This document shows positions 50,435-59,953 of a stretch of 64,000 nt of DNA, piece after piece. Position 1 is the stretch's first letter; the number at the start of each line of letters is the position of its first letter. The translations under genes were made by a program, and so were the position numbers. The notes beneath the pieces are model-generated. The model was not told where the DNA came from and made no database searches. It was given only the letters and a program-made list of their open reading frames with translations. Source of the DNA: an uncultured bacterium (lineage in GTDB: Bacteria; Verrucomicrobiota; Verrucomicrobiia; CAIQCK01); NCBI GenBank assembly GCA_903870275.1, contig CAIQCK010000059.1, forward strand, positions 29,180 through 93,179, read 5' to 3'.

Positions 50435-53400
50435 TTACGCGATTTGCTTCCCCAGCCGCCGGACGCGCCAGAGATAAAAAATCGCCGGATAGACCAGCAG
50501 TTCCATGAGGGTGGAGGTCATGACGCCGCCGACCATCGGCACGGCGATGCGCTTCATCACGTCGGCGCCGGTGCCGTGGCTCCAGAGAATCGGCGCGAGG
50601 CCGGCGATGATGACGCACGCGGTCATCGCTTTCGGCCGGACGCGCTTGACCGCGCCGTGGTAGATGGCGTCGCGCAGGTCGGTGAGAGTGTGCATCCGGC
50701 CCTCGCGCAACCATTGTTCCCAGGCGAGGTCGAGGTAGAGCAGCATGACCACGCCTGTTTCGGCATCAAGGCCGGCGAGCGCAATGATGCCGACCCAGAC
50801 GGCGACGCTGAGGTTGTAGTTGAGGAGGTGCAACGCCCAGAACGCGCCGACCAGCGAGAACGGCACCGCCAGCATGACGATGGCGGTTTTGACCGCCGAG
50901 CGCGTGTTGAGATAGATGATGAGAATGATGATCAGCAGTGTCAGCGGCACCACGATCATCAACCGCTGCTGGGCGCGGAGCATGTATTCATACTGGCCGC
51001 TCCAGAAAATGTTGTAGCCGCTCGGCAGCTTGATCGCGCCCTTGGCGACGGCGTCGTTGACGGCGCGCATGGCCGTCTGCACGTAGGTGCCGATGTCCAC
51101 GCCCTTCACGTCCACGTAAATCCACGCGTTCGGCACGGCCGCCTCGCTCTTGACGCCCATCGGGGCGTGGACGGTTTCGATTTTTGCGAGCTGGCCCAGC
51201 GGCACCTGCGCGCCGGTCGACGTCGGCACGACAATCTCGCGCAACGCGCCGAGGTTTTCGCGAAAATCGCGGCTGTAGCGGAGATTGACAGCGTAGCGCT
51301 CCAGGCCCTCGACGGTGGTGGTCAGCGGCATGCCGCCGAGGGCGACTTCGAGCACGTCCTGCACGTCGGCGATCTTCAGGCCGTAGCGGGCGATGGCGTC
51401 GCGATCAATGTCGAACTGGATGTAGTTGCCGCCCATGGTGCGCTCGGCAAACGCGCTGAGCGTGCCGGGCACGCCCTTGACCACGGCCTCCACCTCCAGG
51501 GCGACGCGCTCCAGTTCGGCCAGGTCGGGGCCGGCGATTTTGATGCCCACGGGCGTCTTGATGCCGGTGGCGAGCATGTCAATGCGCGTCCTGATCGGCA
51601 TGGTCCACGCGTTGTTGAGGCCGGGGATCTGCACTGCGGCGTTCATCGCGTCGGCCAGTTCGTCGGGCGTGCGGTGCCGGTGCGCGATGACGCGGCCGGC
51701 GTCGTCCCGGATGTCCACCGCCGGCCATTCCTCCTCCGGCTTGAGCATGATCGTGGTCTCGATCATGTCGAACGGCGCGGGATCGGTGGCGGTCTCGGCG
51801 CGGCCGACTTTGCCGAAGACCTGCTGCACTTCGGGAAACCGGCGGATGATGCGGTCGGTGACTTGCAGGATCTCGCGCGCCTTGGTCGGCGAGATGCCGG
51901 GGAACGTCGTTGGCATGTAGAGCAGGTCGCCTTCGTAAAGCGGCGGCATGAACTCCGAGCCGATGCTTTGGTAGGGGAACAGTTTTCCCGCCTTGAACGC
52001 GAGTTCCTTGGCCGGGCCGTCCGGCAGCCACCGCGCTACCAGAAAATTCCACGGGAAAAAGACCCAGAGGACGAGCGCGGCGGCGGTGACCACCACCGCC
52101 CAGCGCCACCGGATGACGACATCAATCGCCGGATGGTAAAGCCAGATCAGGAAGCGGTTGATCGGGTTCTTCTCTTCCGCGGGAATTTTTCCGCGGATGA
52201 AAAAGCCCATCAGCACCGGCGCGAGCGTGATGGAGAGTAGCGCCGCCGCCGCCATCGAGTAGGTCTTGGTAAAGGCCAGCGGCTTGAAGAGCCGCCCTTC
52301 CTGCGCCTGGAGCGTGAAGACAGGTATGAACGACACCGTGATGACCAGCAGCGAGTAAAACAGCGTCGGCCCGACCTCGATGGAGGCGTCGCGGATGATG
52401 TCCCAATGCGGCTTTTTCCCTTGGTCGCGCTCCATGTGTTTGTGGGCGTTCTCGATCATGATGATGACCGCGTCCACCATCGCGCCGATGGCGATGGCAA
52501 TGCCGCCCAGCGACATGATGTTCGAGCTGATGCCCTGGCCGAACATGACGAGGAAGGAAACCAGCACCGCAATGGGCAGGATGACAATGGCGACAAACGC
52601 GCTGCGCATGTGCATCAGGAACGCGATGCAGACCAGCGCGACGACGAGGCTCTCCTCGATGAGCTTCTCCTCGAGCGTCTTGACCGCGCGCTGGATGAGC
52701 GCGCTGCGGTCGTAAGCGATGGTGTAGGTCACGTCCGCCGGCAGGCCCTTCATGGCCTCGTCGAGTTTCTTTTTTACGTCGAGGATGACCTGACGGGCAT
52801 TGGCGCCGTAGCGCACGACGACGATGCCGCCGACCGTTTCGCCCTCGCCGTTCAACTCCGCGATGCCGCGGCGCATGTCGGGGCCGAACTCGACGTTGGC
52901 GATCTGGCCAAGGAGGATCGGCACACCTCTGTCGCCGACGCCGACGGCAACCTTGCGCAGGTCGTCGAGGCTCTGCACGTAGCCGCGCACGCGGAGCATG
53001 AATTCCTTCTCCGAAAGCTCAATGGAACGGCCGCCGACCTCGCCGTTGCTGCGCTGCACGGCCGTTGCCACGTCGGAAACCGAGAGGTTGTAGGCGCGCA
53101 GCTTCGTCGGGTCCACGGTGACCTGGTATTGCTTGACGAAACCGCCGACGGAGGCGACCTCGGAGACGCCTTCAACCGGGGCGAGCTTGTATCGCAGATA
53201 CCAATCCTGCATCGAACGCAGCTCGGCCAAGTCACGCTTCGGCGAGTTGATCGAATACATGAACGCCCAGCCGACGCCGGTCGCGTCCGGGCCAAGCACG
53301 GGCGACACGCCTTTCGGCAACCGGTTGCCGAGGCCGTTGAGGTATTCGAGCACGCGGCTGCGCGCCCAATAGGGATCGGTGCCGTCCTCGAAGATGACAT

Positions 53401-53680
53401 ACACGAACGAGAAGCCATAAAACGAGTAGCCGCGCACCACCTTCGCCTTCGGCACGGAAAGCATCTTGGCGGTGATCGGATAGGTCACCTGGTCCTGCAT
53501 GATCTGCGGCGCCTGGCCGGACCACTCGGTATAGACGATGACCTGCACGTCGGAGAGATCGGGGATCGCGTCGAGCGGGATGTTGCGCACCGCATAGACG
53601 CCGCCAAACACCAGCGCGGCCGTCGCCAGCAGGACGATGAACTTGTTGCGCAGCGAGAATTGGATGATGCCTTGGAGCAT
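50435..53680 (-). CDS. cusA: CusA/CzcA-family heavy-metal RND efflux pump
   Basis: 1081 residues, full length for the family, inner-membrane trimeric pump using proton flow. N-terminal RNKFIVLLATAALVFGGVYA; the TM4 motif GAMVDAVIIMIENAHKHM is of the CusA (Cu/Ag) rather than CzcA type. Met-rich periplasmic places (EFMPPLYEGDLLYMPTTFPG, AERTMGGNYIQFDI) fit Cu(I)/Ag(I) transport. Downstream of cusB by 12 bp in one operon with cusC. Confidence 0.92.
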   Translation of the reverse strand: MLQGIIQFSLRNKFIVLLATAALVFGGVYAVRNIPLDAIPDLSDVQVIVYTEWSGQAPQIMQDQVTYPITAKMLSVPKAKVVRGYSFYGFSFVYVIFEDGTDPYWARSRVLEYLNGLGNRLPKGVSPVLGPDATGVGWAFMYSINSPKRDLAELRSMQDWYLRYKLAPVEGVSEVASVGGFVKQYQVTVDPTKLRAYNLSVSDVATAVQRSNGEVGGRSIELSEKEFMLRVRGYVQSLDDLRKVAVGVGDRGVPILLGQIANVEFGPDMRRGIAELNGEGETVGGIVVVRYGANARQVILDVKKKLDEAMKGLPADVTYTIAYDRSALIQRAVKTLEEKLIEESLVVALVCIAFLMHMRSAFVAIVILPIAVLVSFLVMFGQGISSNIMSLGGIAIAIGAMVDAVIIMIENAHKHMERDQGKKPHWDIIRDASIEVGPTLFYSLLVITVSFIPVFTLQAQEGRLFKPLAFTKTYSMAAAALLSITLAPVLMGFFIRGKIPAEEKNPINRFLIWLYHPAIDVVIRWRWAVVVTAAALVLWVFFPWNFLVARWLPDGPAKELAFKAGKLFPYQSIGSEFMPPLYEGDLLYMPTTFPGISPTKAREILQVTDRIIRRFPEVQQVFGKVGRAETATDPAPFDMIETTIMLKPEEEWPAVDIRDDAGRVIAHRHRTPDELADAMNAAVQIPGLNNAWTMPIRTRIDMLATGIKTPVGIKIAGPDLAELERVALEVEAVVKGVPGTLSAFAERTMGGNYIQFDIDRDAIARYGLKIADVQDVLEVALGGMPLTTTVEGLERYAVNLRYSRDFRENLGALREIVVPTSTGAQVPLGQLAKIETVHAPMGVKSEAAVPNAWIYVDVKGVDIGTYVQTAMRAVNDAVAKGAIKLPSGYNIFWSGQYEYMLRAQQRLMIVVPLTLLIIILIIYLNTRSAVKTAIVMLAVPFSLVGAFWALHLLNYNLSVAVWVGIIALAGLDAETGVVMLLYLDLAWEQWLREGRMHTLTDLRDAIYHGAVKRVRPKAMTACVIIAGLAPILWSHGTGADVMKRIAVPMVGGVMTSTLMELLVYPAIFYLWRVRRLGKQIA

Positions 53681-53692
53681 GAAATTCTCCGG

Positions 53693-55474
53693 TCAGTGCG
53701 CGTGGTCGTGAGAGGAATGCTCCACCGGCGGGTGTTGCTTGCGCCAGTTTTCCTCCGCGATTTTGCCGTGCGTCACCTTGCTCGTCGGCACCAATTCCAT
53801 CCCGCACTTCGCGCACTTGCCGGGTTTGTCGGAGACGACATCGGCGTGCTCGGCCATCGGGCAAGTGTAGAGGGTTGTGACTGGTGATTGGTGGTTGGTG
53901 ATTGGTTGAGAGGTGGCGGACGGCGATTTCATCACCGGGATCAGCGTCATGCCGCACTTCGGGCATTTGCCGGGTTTGTCGACATGCACGTCGCTGTGTT
54001 CGGGCATCGGACAGGTGTAGTAGAGCAACCTGCCGCCGGGCTGGAGTTGGCGCAGCGCGGTTTCCGAAACCGGCACGAGCGCCATGCCGCAGATCGAGCA
54101 TTTACCGGGATGGGTATATCCGATGGAGACGTGCTCCGGCATGGGGCAGACCCAAACGGTCGTGGAGGGTGGAGCGTTAAGCGTCGAAGGCGTTTCCACG
54201 CTCGGACGCTCCGACGCTCCACGCTCGACGCGCCCCGCCGGCTCGATCATTTTCTGGATCGCTTCGCGAAGCTGGCTTTCGGAATCGAGCATGAACTGGC
54301 CCGACGTGACGATGCGCTCACCTTCCTTCAATCCGCCGAGGACCTGATACAGGTCGTGCTCCGCCTGCGGGCCCAGCGTGACGGTGCGCGGCTCGAACTT
54401 CCCGCCGTCGAGCGCTACGAAGACGGTGTTCTTCTCGCCGCTGCGCAGGACGGCCATGTCCGGCACGAGCAGCGCCGAGGGCTCCAGTTCCGACGTCACC
54501 TGCACGGTGGCGAACATGCCGGGCTTGAGGAAGTAGCCGGGATTGTGGAATTCCATCCGCACCCGCGCCGTGCGGGTCTTCTCGTCCACGTTCGGATAGA
54601 TGTAGGTGACGCGCCCGCGAAACACGCGGTCGGAGAGGTAGGAAAGCGTGACGGTCGCTTCCTGGCCGAGCTTGAGGTAAGGCAGGTCCTGCTCGTAAAT
54701 CTGCGCGTAAACCCAAACCAGCCCCAATTCGGCAATCCGATAAAGCTTCATGCCGGCGTCCACCATCTGGCCCTGCACCACTGTTTTCTCGATCACGAAC
54801 CCGTCCATCGGCGCATCCATGCGCAGCGTTTTGCGCGGCTGGCGGCTCTTCTCCAGTTCGGCGAGTTGCGCGTCGGAGATGTCCCAGTATTTCAGCTTCA
54901 GCCGCGCCGTGTCTTTCAGCGCGGCGGTGTCGCCGCCCGCGATCGCCGTCGCGCCGAGCGCCAGCAGGTATTCGACTTGCGCGCTGTAAAGGTCCGGCGA
55001 ATAGACCTCGAACAACGGATCGCCGCGATGCACCTGCTGGCCGGTCGAGTCCACATAGAGTTTCTCGACCCAGCCCTTGAACTTGGTGGTTACCTCCGCC
55101 AGCGCCGTCTCGTTGTAATCAATCGTGCCCACCGTGCGGATCTTCCGGCGCAACGGCCCGCGCATGACAACGGCGGTGCGGATGCCCATGTTTTGAACCG
55201 TCACCGGATCCACCGCGATGGCTTGCGAGTCGGCGGCGGCTTTCGCGCCCGTTTCGGCTTGTTTGCGGACCGGTGTGAGCTTCATTCCGCAGATCGGGCA
55301 GTTGCCGGGATGGTCTTGAATGACCTGCGGGTGCATGCCGCAGGTGTAAAGCTGCTTCTCGGCGGTCTCAGCGGCGGGATTGCCGGCGCGTTGGTCCGGC
55401 GCATGGAAATACCAAAACGCGCCGCCCGCGACTGCCAGCAAGACGAGGATAGTCAGAAATTTTTTCATAAACAA
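53693..55474 (-). CDS. cusB: CusB-type membrane fusion protein with four metal-binding domains
   Basis: 593 residues, longer than usual. N-terminal anchor (FLTILVLLAVAGGAFWYFHA). One heavy-metal-binding domain is N-terminal (TCGMHPQVIQDHPGNCPICG) and three are C-terminal (CPMPEHVSIGYTHPGKCSIC, CPMPEHSDVHVDKPGKCPKC, CPMAEHADVVSDKPGKCAKC), each followed by GM-LVP. Between lies the adaptor: lipoyl and barrel regions (KGWVEKLYVDSTGQQVHRGD). The linkers ERPSVETPSTLNAPPS and SQPITNHQSPVTT are encoded by dispersed repeats. Ends with a His-rich tail HSSHDHAH. Delivers metal from periplasm to CusA. Confidence 0.92.
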   Translation of the reverse strand: MFMKKFLTILVLLAVAGGAFWYFHAPDQRAGNPAAETAEKQLYTCGMHPQVIQDHPGNCPICGMKLTPVRKQAETGAKAAADSQAIAVDPVTVQNMGIRTAVVMRGPLRRKIRTVGTIDYNETALAEVTTKFKGWVEKLYVDSTGQQVHRGDPLFEVYSPDLYSAQVEYLLALGATAIAGGDTAALKDTARLKLKYWDISDAQLAELEKSRQPRKTLRMDAPMDGFVIEKTVVQGQMVDAGMKLYRIAELGLVWVYAQIYEQDLPYLKLGQEATVTLSYLSDRVFRGRVTYIYPNVDEKTRTARVRMEFHNPGYFLKPGMFATVQVTSELEPSALLVPDMAVLRSGEKNTVFVALDGGKFEPRTVTLGPQAEHDLYQVLGGLKEGERIVTSGQFMLDSESQLREAIQKMIEPAGRVERGASERPSVETPSTLNAPPSTTVWVCPMPEHVSIGYTHPGKCSICGMALVPVSETALRQLQPGGRLLYYTCPMPEHSDVHVDKPGKCPKCGMTLIPVMKSPSATSQPITNHQSPVTTLYTCPMAEHADVVSDKPGKCAKCGMELVPTSKVTHGKIAEENWRKQHPPVEHSSHDHAH

Positions 55475-56854
55475 CTACGGCTTGGATTTTGGCGGCGTCG
55501 AAGCCGACGGATTCAGAATGGGCGCGCCCGCCGGCGGCACGCCGGCAATCATCAAGGACAAATCAGCCAGAACGATTTCGCGGCGCGTGCGTTCCTGGAC
55601 TTCCTGAAGTTGAAAGTTCAACCACGCGCGCTGGGCATCCATCAGGTTGAAGAAATCAATCCGGCCCGACAGGTAGCCGGCACGGGCGATTTCCAGCGAC
55701 TGCCGCGCCTTGGGGATCAGTTGGTTTTCAAGCAAGGCCAGGTTCCGGGTGGCTTCGCGGTAATCATAGGCCCGCATGGCGAAGTCCACGGTGACGCCGA
55801 TTTGCTCGGACGTGAGGCGCGCTTCGGCCGCCCGTTTGTTGGCCTGGGCTTGCTCGATGATGGCCGCGATTTTATCGCGCCAGATGGGCAGGCTCACGCT
55901 GCCCTGCGGCCAGTAAAACGGAGGACTATACGCCTCGGCCTGCAAACCAGCGGCAAAGTCAGGCACTCTGCTCTTGCGGGCCAGCGCGACGGACGTCTCC
56001 GCCGTGCGCACGTCGGCCTCCATCGCCTTCAACCGCGGATTGCGCGCAAAGGCCGTGGTCAGGATGTCGTCCGCGTTCAAATCCAGCGGCGTGGCGTGAA
56101 AGGTCGCTGGCGCGGGCGGGTCCGGCTGGTCGCGCGTCAATCCCAGCGCCGCTTTGAACTGCGCGAGCAACGGACGGCGCGAATCCTCGAGATTCTCGAC
56201 TTCCGTCTTGAGCTGGTCCTGCTCGATTTGCGCGCGGTACACGTCCTGCAACGTGACCTTGCCGACCGAGTTCTGCGCGCGGGCGGACTTTTCGAGGTCG
56301 GCCAGCAGCGCGAGCGTTTCGCGATTGATGCGGATGCGCTTGTCGAGGAAATGCAAATTGTAGTAGGCGCGCTTCACGTCGAACGCGGCCTGCAGGACGG
56401 CGGATTCAAACTGAAAATATTTGGCCCGGCTCTCGGCGCTCGCCACGCGCGCGGCCGCAGCACGTTTCCCCGGTCCGGGGAACTCCTGCATCAAGCCGGG
56501 CATTAGCGAGGTGAGGGTATTTTGGATGTAGGCTTGAAACGTCAGTTTCGGATCCGGCAGCGAGCGTTCCACCGTGATCCGCTCGACCGACGCCATCCAG
56601 TCGTCATATTTGGCCTCGATTTGCGGCTGGTTGAGCATCGCGAACCGCAGGAATTCATCCAGGTTGGAGGTCGTCTCCAGCTTCGGCAAAGGCGGCCGCT
56701 GCTCTTGCGGCCGAAAAACCCGGCCAACCGCCTGCGCGTCCTGGCGTGCCGCGCGCTCGTCGGGTGTCGGCATTCCCCTGCACCCCGCCAGCAGCAACCC
56801 GATCAACAGCATGCCCGGCGCGGCGGAAAAATGAAATGGCCTTGAGAGTGTCAT
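55475..56854 (-). CDS. cusC: CusC/TolC-family outer-membrane efflux lipoprotein
   Basis: 459 residues. Lipobox LLLAGC; two repeated long helical halves (RAYYNLHFLDKRIRINRETL and TRNLALLENQLIPKARQSLE) as in OEP trimers. Directly before cusB (stop and start touch). Forms the outer-membrane duct of the efflux system. Confidence 0.88.
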   Translation of the reverse strand: MTLSRPFHFSAAPGMLLIGLLLAGCRGMPTPDERAARQDAQAVGRVFRPQEQRPPLPKLETTSNLDEFLRFAMLNQPQIEAKYDDWMASVERITVERSLPDPKLTFQAYIQNTLTSLMPGLMQEFPGPGKRAAAARVASAESRAKYFQFESAVLQAAFDVKRAYYNLHFLDKRIRINRETLALLADLEKSARAQNSVGKVTLQDVYRAQIEQDQLKTEVENLEDSRRPLLAQFKAALGLTRDQPDPPAPATFHATPLDLNADDILTTAFARNPRLKAMEADVRTAETSVALARKSRVPDFAAGLQAEAYSPPFYWPQGSVSLPIWRDKIAAIIEQAQANKRAAEARLTSEQIGVTVDFAMRAYDYREATRNLALLENQLIPKARQSLEIARAGYLSGRIDFFNLMDAQRAWLNFQLQEVQERTRREIVLADLSLMIAGVPPAGAPILNPSASTPPKSKP

Positions 56855-56878
56855 GGGCGGCGTGATTCGGTCACGCTT

Positions 56879-57325
56879 TCACGGATGAGGATCGGCGTGA
56901 TGTCCGCCTTGCGGACACATGGCGCAGAGTTTGCCGGTGACCAACTCCACGTAACGCCGTTGCTGTTCCGGCGTCAGAAGCGATTTGATGCGGAAGAGGT
57001 GCTGCACGGTTTCGCGCTCCGAAGCGGCCTGCGCCGCCAGCATTTGGCGGAGCAGTTCCTCCACTTTCGGCGTAGCACTGTCGGCGCGCTGCAGTTCCTG
57101 GCTGAGCGCGAGGCGCGCGGTGCACATTTGCTCGCAGCACCGGCTGCACTTGCCGCTGAAGTCCTTGTCGAGCGACGCGAACCGGGTTTGCTGCTCGGGC
57201 GTCAGTTGCAGTTCCCGAACGAGCCAGTCACTCCCGCACGGCGGGCATTGGCGCATCCACAGCCCGGCGGAAACCGCCGCGCCGAGGCCGACGATAATCA
57301 AAGCGATGATCCAGTTTTTTTTCAT
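56879..57325 (-). CDS. Periplasmic Cys-rich heavy-metal sensor-like protein
   Basis: 148 residues, membrane-anchored N-terminus (NWIIALIIVGLGAAVSAGLW). Spy/ZraP/CnrX-like helical part (LQLTPEQQTRFASLDKDFSG, FRIKSLLTPEQQRRYVELV). Cys clusters CPPC, CSRCCEQMC and CAMCP and a His-rich tail GGHHADPHP suit soft-metal binding. ATGA-coupled to the anti-sigma gene; a CnrX/CnrY-like signalling pair is possible. Confidence 0.75.
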   Translation of the reverse strand: MKKNWIIALIIVGLGAAVSAGLWMRQCPPCGSDWLVRELQLTPEQQTRFASLDKDFSGKCSRCCEQMCTARLALSQELQRADSATPKVEELLRQMLAAQAASERETVQHLFRIKSLLTPEQQRRYVELVTGKLCAMCPQGGHHADPHP

Positions 57326-57768
57326 GGTTGTCCCAGATAGCCGGCGGCCAGAGAACCCGCCGGGAAGTTGTCGAATTGGTTCAAGCCGATGGAGGCGAAC
57401 ATTTGCTGTTTCGCCGCGGCATTGGCGCGGTGGTGGGCGGCAACGCCGGTGACCGATACCATCGCCACGGCGGCGGCGCAGGCGGCGCCGAGCAACCACG
57501 CCGGGCGCGGCCACTTATCCCATATCGCGGCGGGGCGTTCGCGCTCGGCGGCGCGGATGCGGTTCCAGACGCGCTGTTCGAAACCGGCGCGCGGCGCGGC
57601 GGCGACGGCCCACGCGCCAAGCACGCCGTCGAGCCGCTGAAGCCGGTCGCGTTCGGCGCGGCAGGCCGGGCAGTGTTCGAGGTGCGCGGCGACCCGGCGG
57701 GCGCGCCACGGCGAAAGTTGGCCGGCGCGGAAGGCGCCCAGGCGGCGTTGGACTCGTTTGCAGTTCAT
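57322..57768 (-). CDS. Zinc-finger anti-sigma factor-like protein
   Basis: 148 residues from ATG 57768. N-terminal zf-HC2 domain (RVAAHLEHCPACRAERD with upstream Cys in MNCKRVQ), one TM segment (LLGAACAAAVAMVSVTGVAA), short periplasmic tail. Would hold an ECF sigma factor at the membrane. No sigma gene adjoins; the nearest ECF gene is at 46213. First gene of the metal operon. Confidence 0.75.
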   Translation of the reverse strand: MNCKRVQRRLGAFRAGQLSPWRARRVAAHLEHCPACRAERDRLQRLDGVLGAWAVAAAPRAGFEQRVWNRIRAAERERPAAIWDKWPRPAWLLGAACAAAVAMVSVTGVAAHHRANAAAKQQMFASIGLNQFDNFPAGSLAAGYLGQP

Positions 57769-57823
57769 GGTCGGTTGATACAACGCGCCACACCGCAAAA
57801 ACCCTCGCCGGAAAATTTTTCGG

Positions 57824-57863
57824 ACAAAAAAGAAACGGGAGGCTGCTCGCGCAACCTCCCGTT
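57824..57863 (-). terminator. Rho-independent terminator of the PagL-like gene
   Basis: Minus-strand stem AACGGGAGG/CCTCCCGTT (57863-57855 and 57842-57834) followed by TCTTTTTTG. Ends the PagL-like transcript before the metal operon. Confidence 0.8.
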
Positions 57864-57883
57864 CCGGGAAACCGGTTTTCGGT

Positions 57884-58609
57884 TTAGAAGAAGCGGCTGA
57901 CGCCCGCCGTCAACATGATGTCGTTCAAGCCCGGGTTGGGGCTGGTCATGCCGGCGTTGGACATGTGATGAATGCGTGCCTCGACGCTCAACGCCCAATC
58001 GTCGGTGATGAAATACTGGCAGCCGACGCCACCCTGGACGATGAACTCGAAGTGGCTCTGGCACTCGTACATGTGCCAGTTGTTCTGGCTCAAACCGAGG
58101 CCCATCTCGACGAACGGCACGAAACGGGTGCCGGTGATGAAGTTGTGCTTGTACATCATCGCGATGCCTTCCGACTCGCCGCCGGTGCCCTTGTAGGCGG
58201 TGCCGAGGAGAGCCTCGAAAACGATCTCGCCGTTGCCCTTGAAGATGCCGCCGAGGACGTCATCGCCGATCAAGTCGGTGAAGACATAGCCGAAGCGGGG
58301 ATTGGCAAACGCGAACTTGTAGTTGTGCTGGGTGCCGCCCACGCGCACGCTGGTGGCATAGCCGCCTTGGAGACCGAGTTCCATGGCGCCATCGCGAAGC
58401 GGGCCACCCACTTCTTTTTCCCACGGACCGCGTTCCTCAGTCACATAGATGGGCGTTTGCTTTTGCAGCACTTGAATTGCCTCCACCTTGTCCGGCGACG
58501 GCGGATTCGGGTCGTTCGAAATAAGGGAGGGTTGCTGCGCCAGTGCCGCCAAGCCGCAGCACTGGGCCGCTGCCACAAAAACAATGACTCGTTTCTTTGT
58601 ATTAAGCAT
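57884..58609 (-). CDS. PagL-like lipid A 3-O-deacylase (acyloxyacyl hydrolase)
   Basis: 241 residues with signal peptide (VIVFVAAAQCCGLAALAQQ). The C-terminal barrel contains HHMSNAGMTSPNPGLN, the PagL His-Ser signature with the conserved NPG, and ends AGVSRFF (C-terminal Phe for barrel insertion). Removes an acyl chain from lipid A in the outer membrane. The N-terminal 60 residues are an extra Pro-rich segment. ATG 58609 chosen over an upstream in-frame ATG because the signal peptide starts there. Confidence 0.8.
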   Translation of the reverse strand: MLNTKKRVIVFVAAAQCCGLAALAQQPSLISNDPNPPSPDKVEAIQVLQKQTPIYVTEERGPWEKEVGGPLRDGAMELGLQGGYATSVRVGGTQHNYKFAFANPRFGYVFTDLIGDDVLGGIFKGNGEIVFEALLGTAYKGTGGESEGIAMMYKHNFITGTRFVPFVEMGLGLSQNNWHMYECQSHFEFIVQGGVGCQYFITDDWALSVEARIHHMSNAGMTSPNPGLNDIMLTAGVSRFF

Positions 58610-58779
58610 GATCGTTTGTCCTTTTAGTTCGGCAGTCCATTGGCTCTGCCGTAAGCCCCAACACAAGGCTGGCGGCTACTCTGGAATCTCGCGGCCGGAA
58701 CGTCAACTTTTTTTTCGTGTTGCGCCGCAGACGAATCCGGCGGAAGATTCTGCGTGAACCCATTGGGTTTCCAGCACTT

Positions 58780-59895
58780 GTGAAACACGCCGCGATAATA
58801 GCCGCCATCCTTCTGCTGACTGGCGCCCCCGCGCCGGGCGCGCCGGTGCGGCCGGATATCGGGCCGGACACCGAAGCGCCGGCGGACGATCTGGTCTGCG
58901 AACAGGGCGCGGAGCCGGGCGCGGAGGCGGCGGATCCTAGCCGCTGGATCGGGCGGTTCGGCGGCATCGGCATCCAGATTGGCTTCAACGGCGGCATGGT
59001 CAGCGTCGAGGAAACGATGAAGGACGGCCCCGCGGATAAAGCCGGCGTCCACAAAAGCGATCAGATCACCCGCATCAACGACGAAGCCGCCGCCGGCTTG
59101 GGCGCCGACGCCATCGTCCGCCGTTTGCGCGGCGAACCCGGCTCGGCCGTGAAGCTGACGGTCTTTCGCGCTGCCACGGGCGAGACATGCGAATGCCGGG
59201 TGCTGCGCGGCCCCGTCAAAGTGGAATCGGTCCGCGACGCGCAGCGGCTCGCCGGCAAGATCGGCTACGCGCGGTTGATTTCGTTCAACCGATACACGGC
59301 GGAGGACTTGCGCGCCGCGCTCGAACCGTTCGAACGCGCCGGCGCGCGCGGCTGGGTGCTCGACCTGCGGCACAACCGCGGCGGATTGCTGCGGGGCGTG
59401 CGCGACGTGGCGAACCTGCTTCTGGAGCCGGCGCAGTCGGTCCTCGTCCTGCGGCCGGCGCAAACGGAAACGCAGCAACAGTTTTTTGCCAGCCGTTACG
59501 GATCGCGCCTGGAGGGACCGCTGTGCGTGCTGGTCAACGCCAACACCGCCGGGGCCGCCGAGGCGCTCGCCGGCGCGCTACGCTGGCAACGGCACGCGAT
59601 TCTCATCGGCGCCAAAACCGCCGGGCACAGCGCCGTCGTCCGCCTCGTTCCCGCGCCCGAGGGTAAAACGTCGCTGGCGCTGGCCGGCGACATCGCTTCC
59701 CTGGATGGAAAAAAATTCGGCGGCGGCGAGGGACTTGTCCCCGACATCGAGATGGCGGCGGCGGCAGGCGAGGACTCTGCCATCTGGCAGCGCGTGCTGC
59801 CGGGCCGGCACGAAGCCGCCGATCTCTCCAACGACCGCCTTGTTCAGCGCGCCGTGGCCATCTGCATCGAGCAGCTCGAACGGCGAAGCCAGTAA
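58780..59895 (+). CDS. S41/Ctp-family PDZ protein lacking the catalytic Ser-Lys
   Basis: About 371 residues from GTG 58780 (a GTG at 58717 adds 21 residues). Signal peptide KHAAIIAAILLLTGAPAPGA. PDZ domain (MVSVEETMKDGPADKAGVHK, SDQITRINDEAAAGLGADAI), then the S41 fold (GKIGYARLISFNRYTAEDLR, WVLDLRHNRGGLL). The active-site strand normally SASASE reads NTAGAAE and the later Lys position (family TFGKG) reads TAGHS, so Ser is Gly and Lys is His. Probably a non-proteolytic scaffold or binding protein. Confidence 0.8.
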   Translation: MKHAAIIAAILLLTGAPAPGAPVRPDIGPDTEAPADDLVCEQGAEPGAEAADPSRWIGRFGGIGIQIGFNGGMVSVEETMKDGPADKAGVHKSDQITRINDEAAAGLGADAIVRRLRGEPGSAVKLTVFRAATGETCECRVLRGPVKVESVRDAQRLAGKIGYARLISFNRYTAEDLRAALEPFERAGARGWVLDLRHNRGGLLRGVRDVANLLLEPAQSVLVLRPAQTETQQQFFASRYGSRLEGPLCVLVNANTAGAAEALAGALRWQRHAILIGAKTAGHSAVVRLVPAPEGKTSLALAGDIASLDGKKFGGGEGLVPDIEMAAAAGEDSAIWQRVLPGRHEAADLSNDRLVQRAVAICIEQLERRSQ

Positions 59896-59953
59896 CTCAT
59901 TCTGGAACTGCTCACCGTTGTTGCGCTGGAGCTTTTCACAGCGTTGTCGCTCT

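Noticed and set aside
50417..53887. Long plus-strand open frames of 400-600 codons
   Set aside because: Antisense of cusA; composition is Arg/His/Asp-rich as expected for a shadow.
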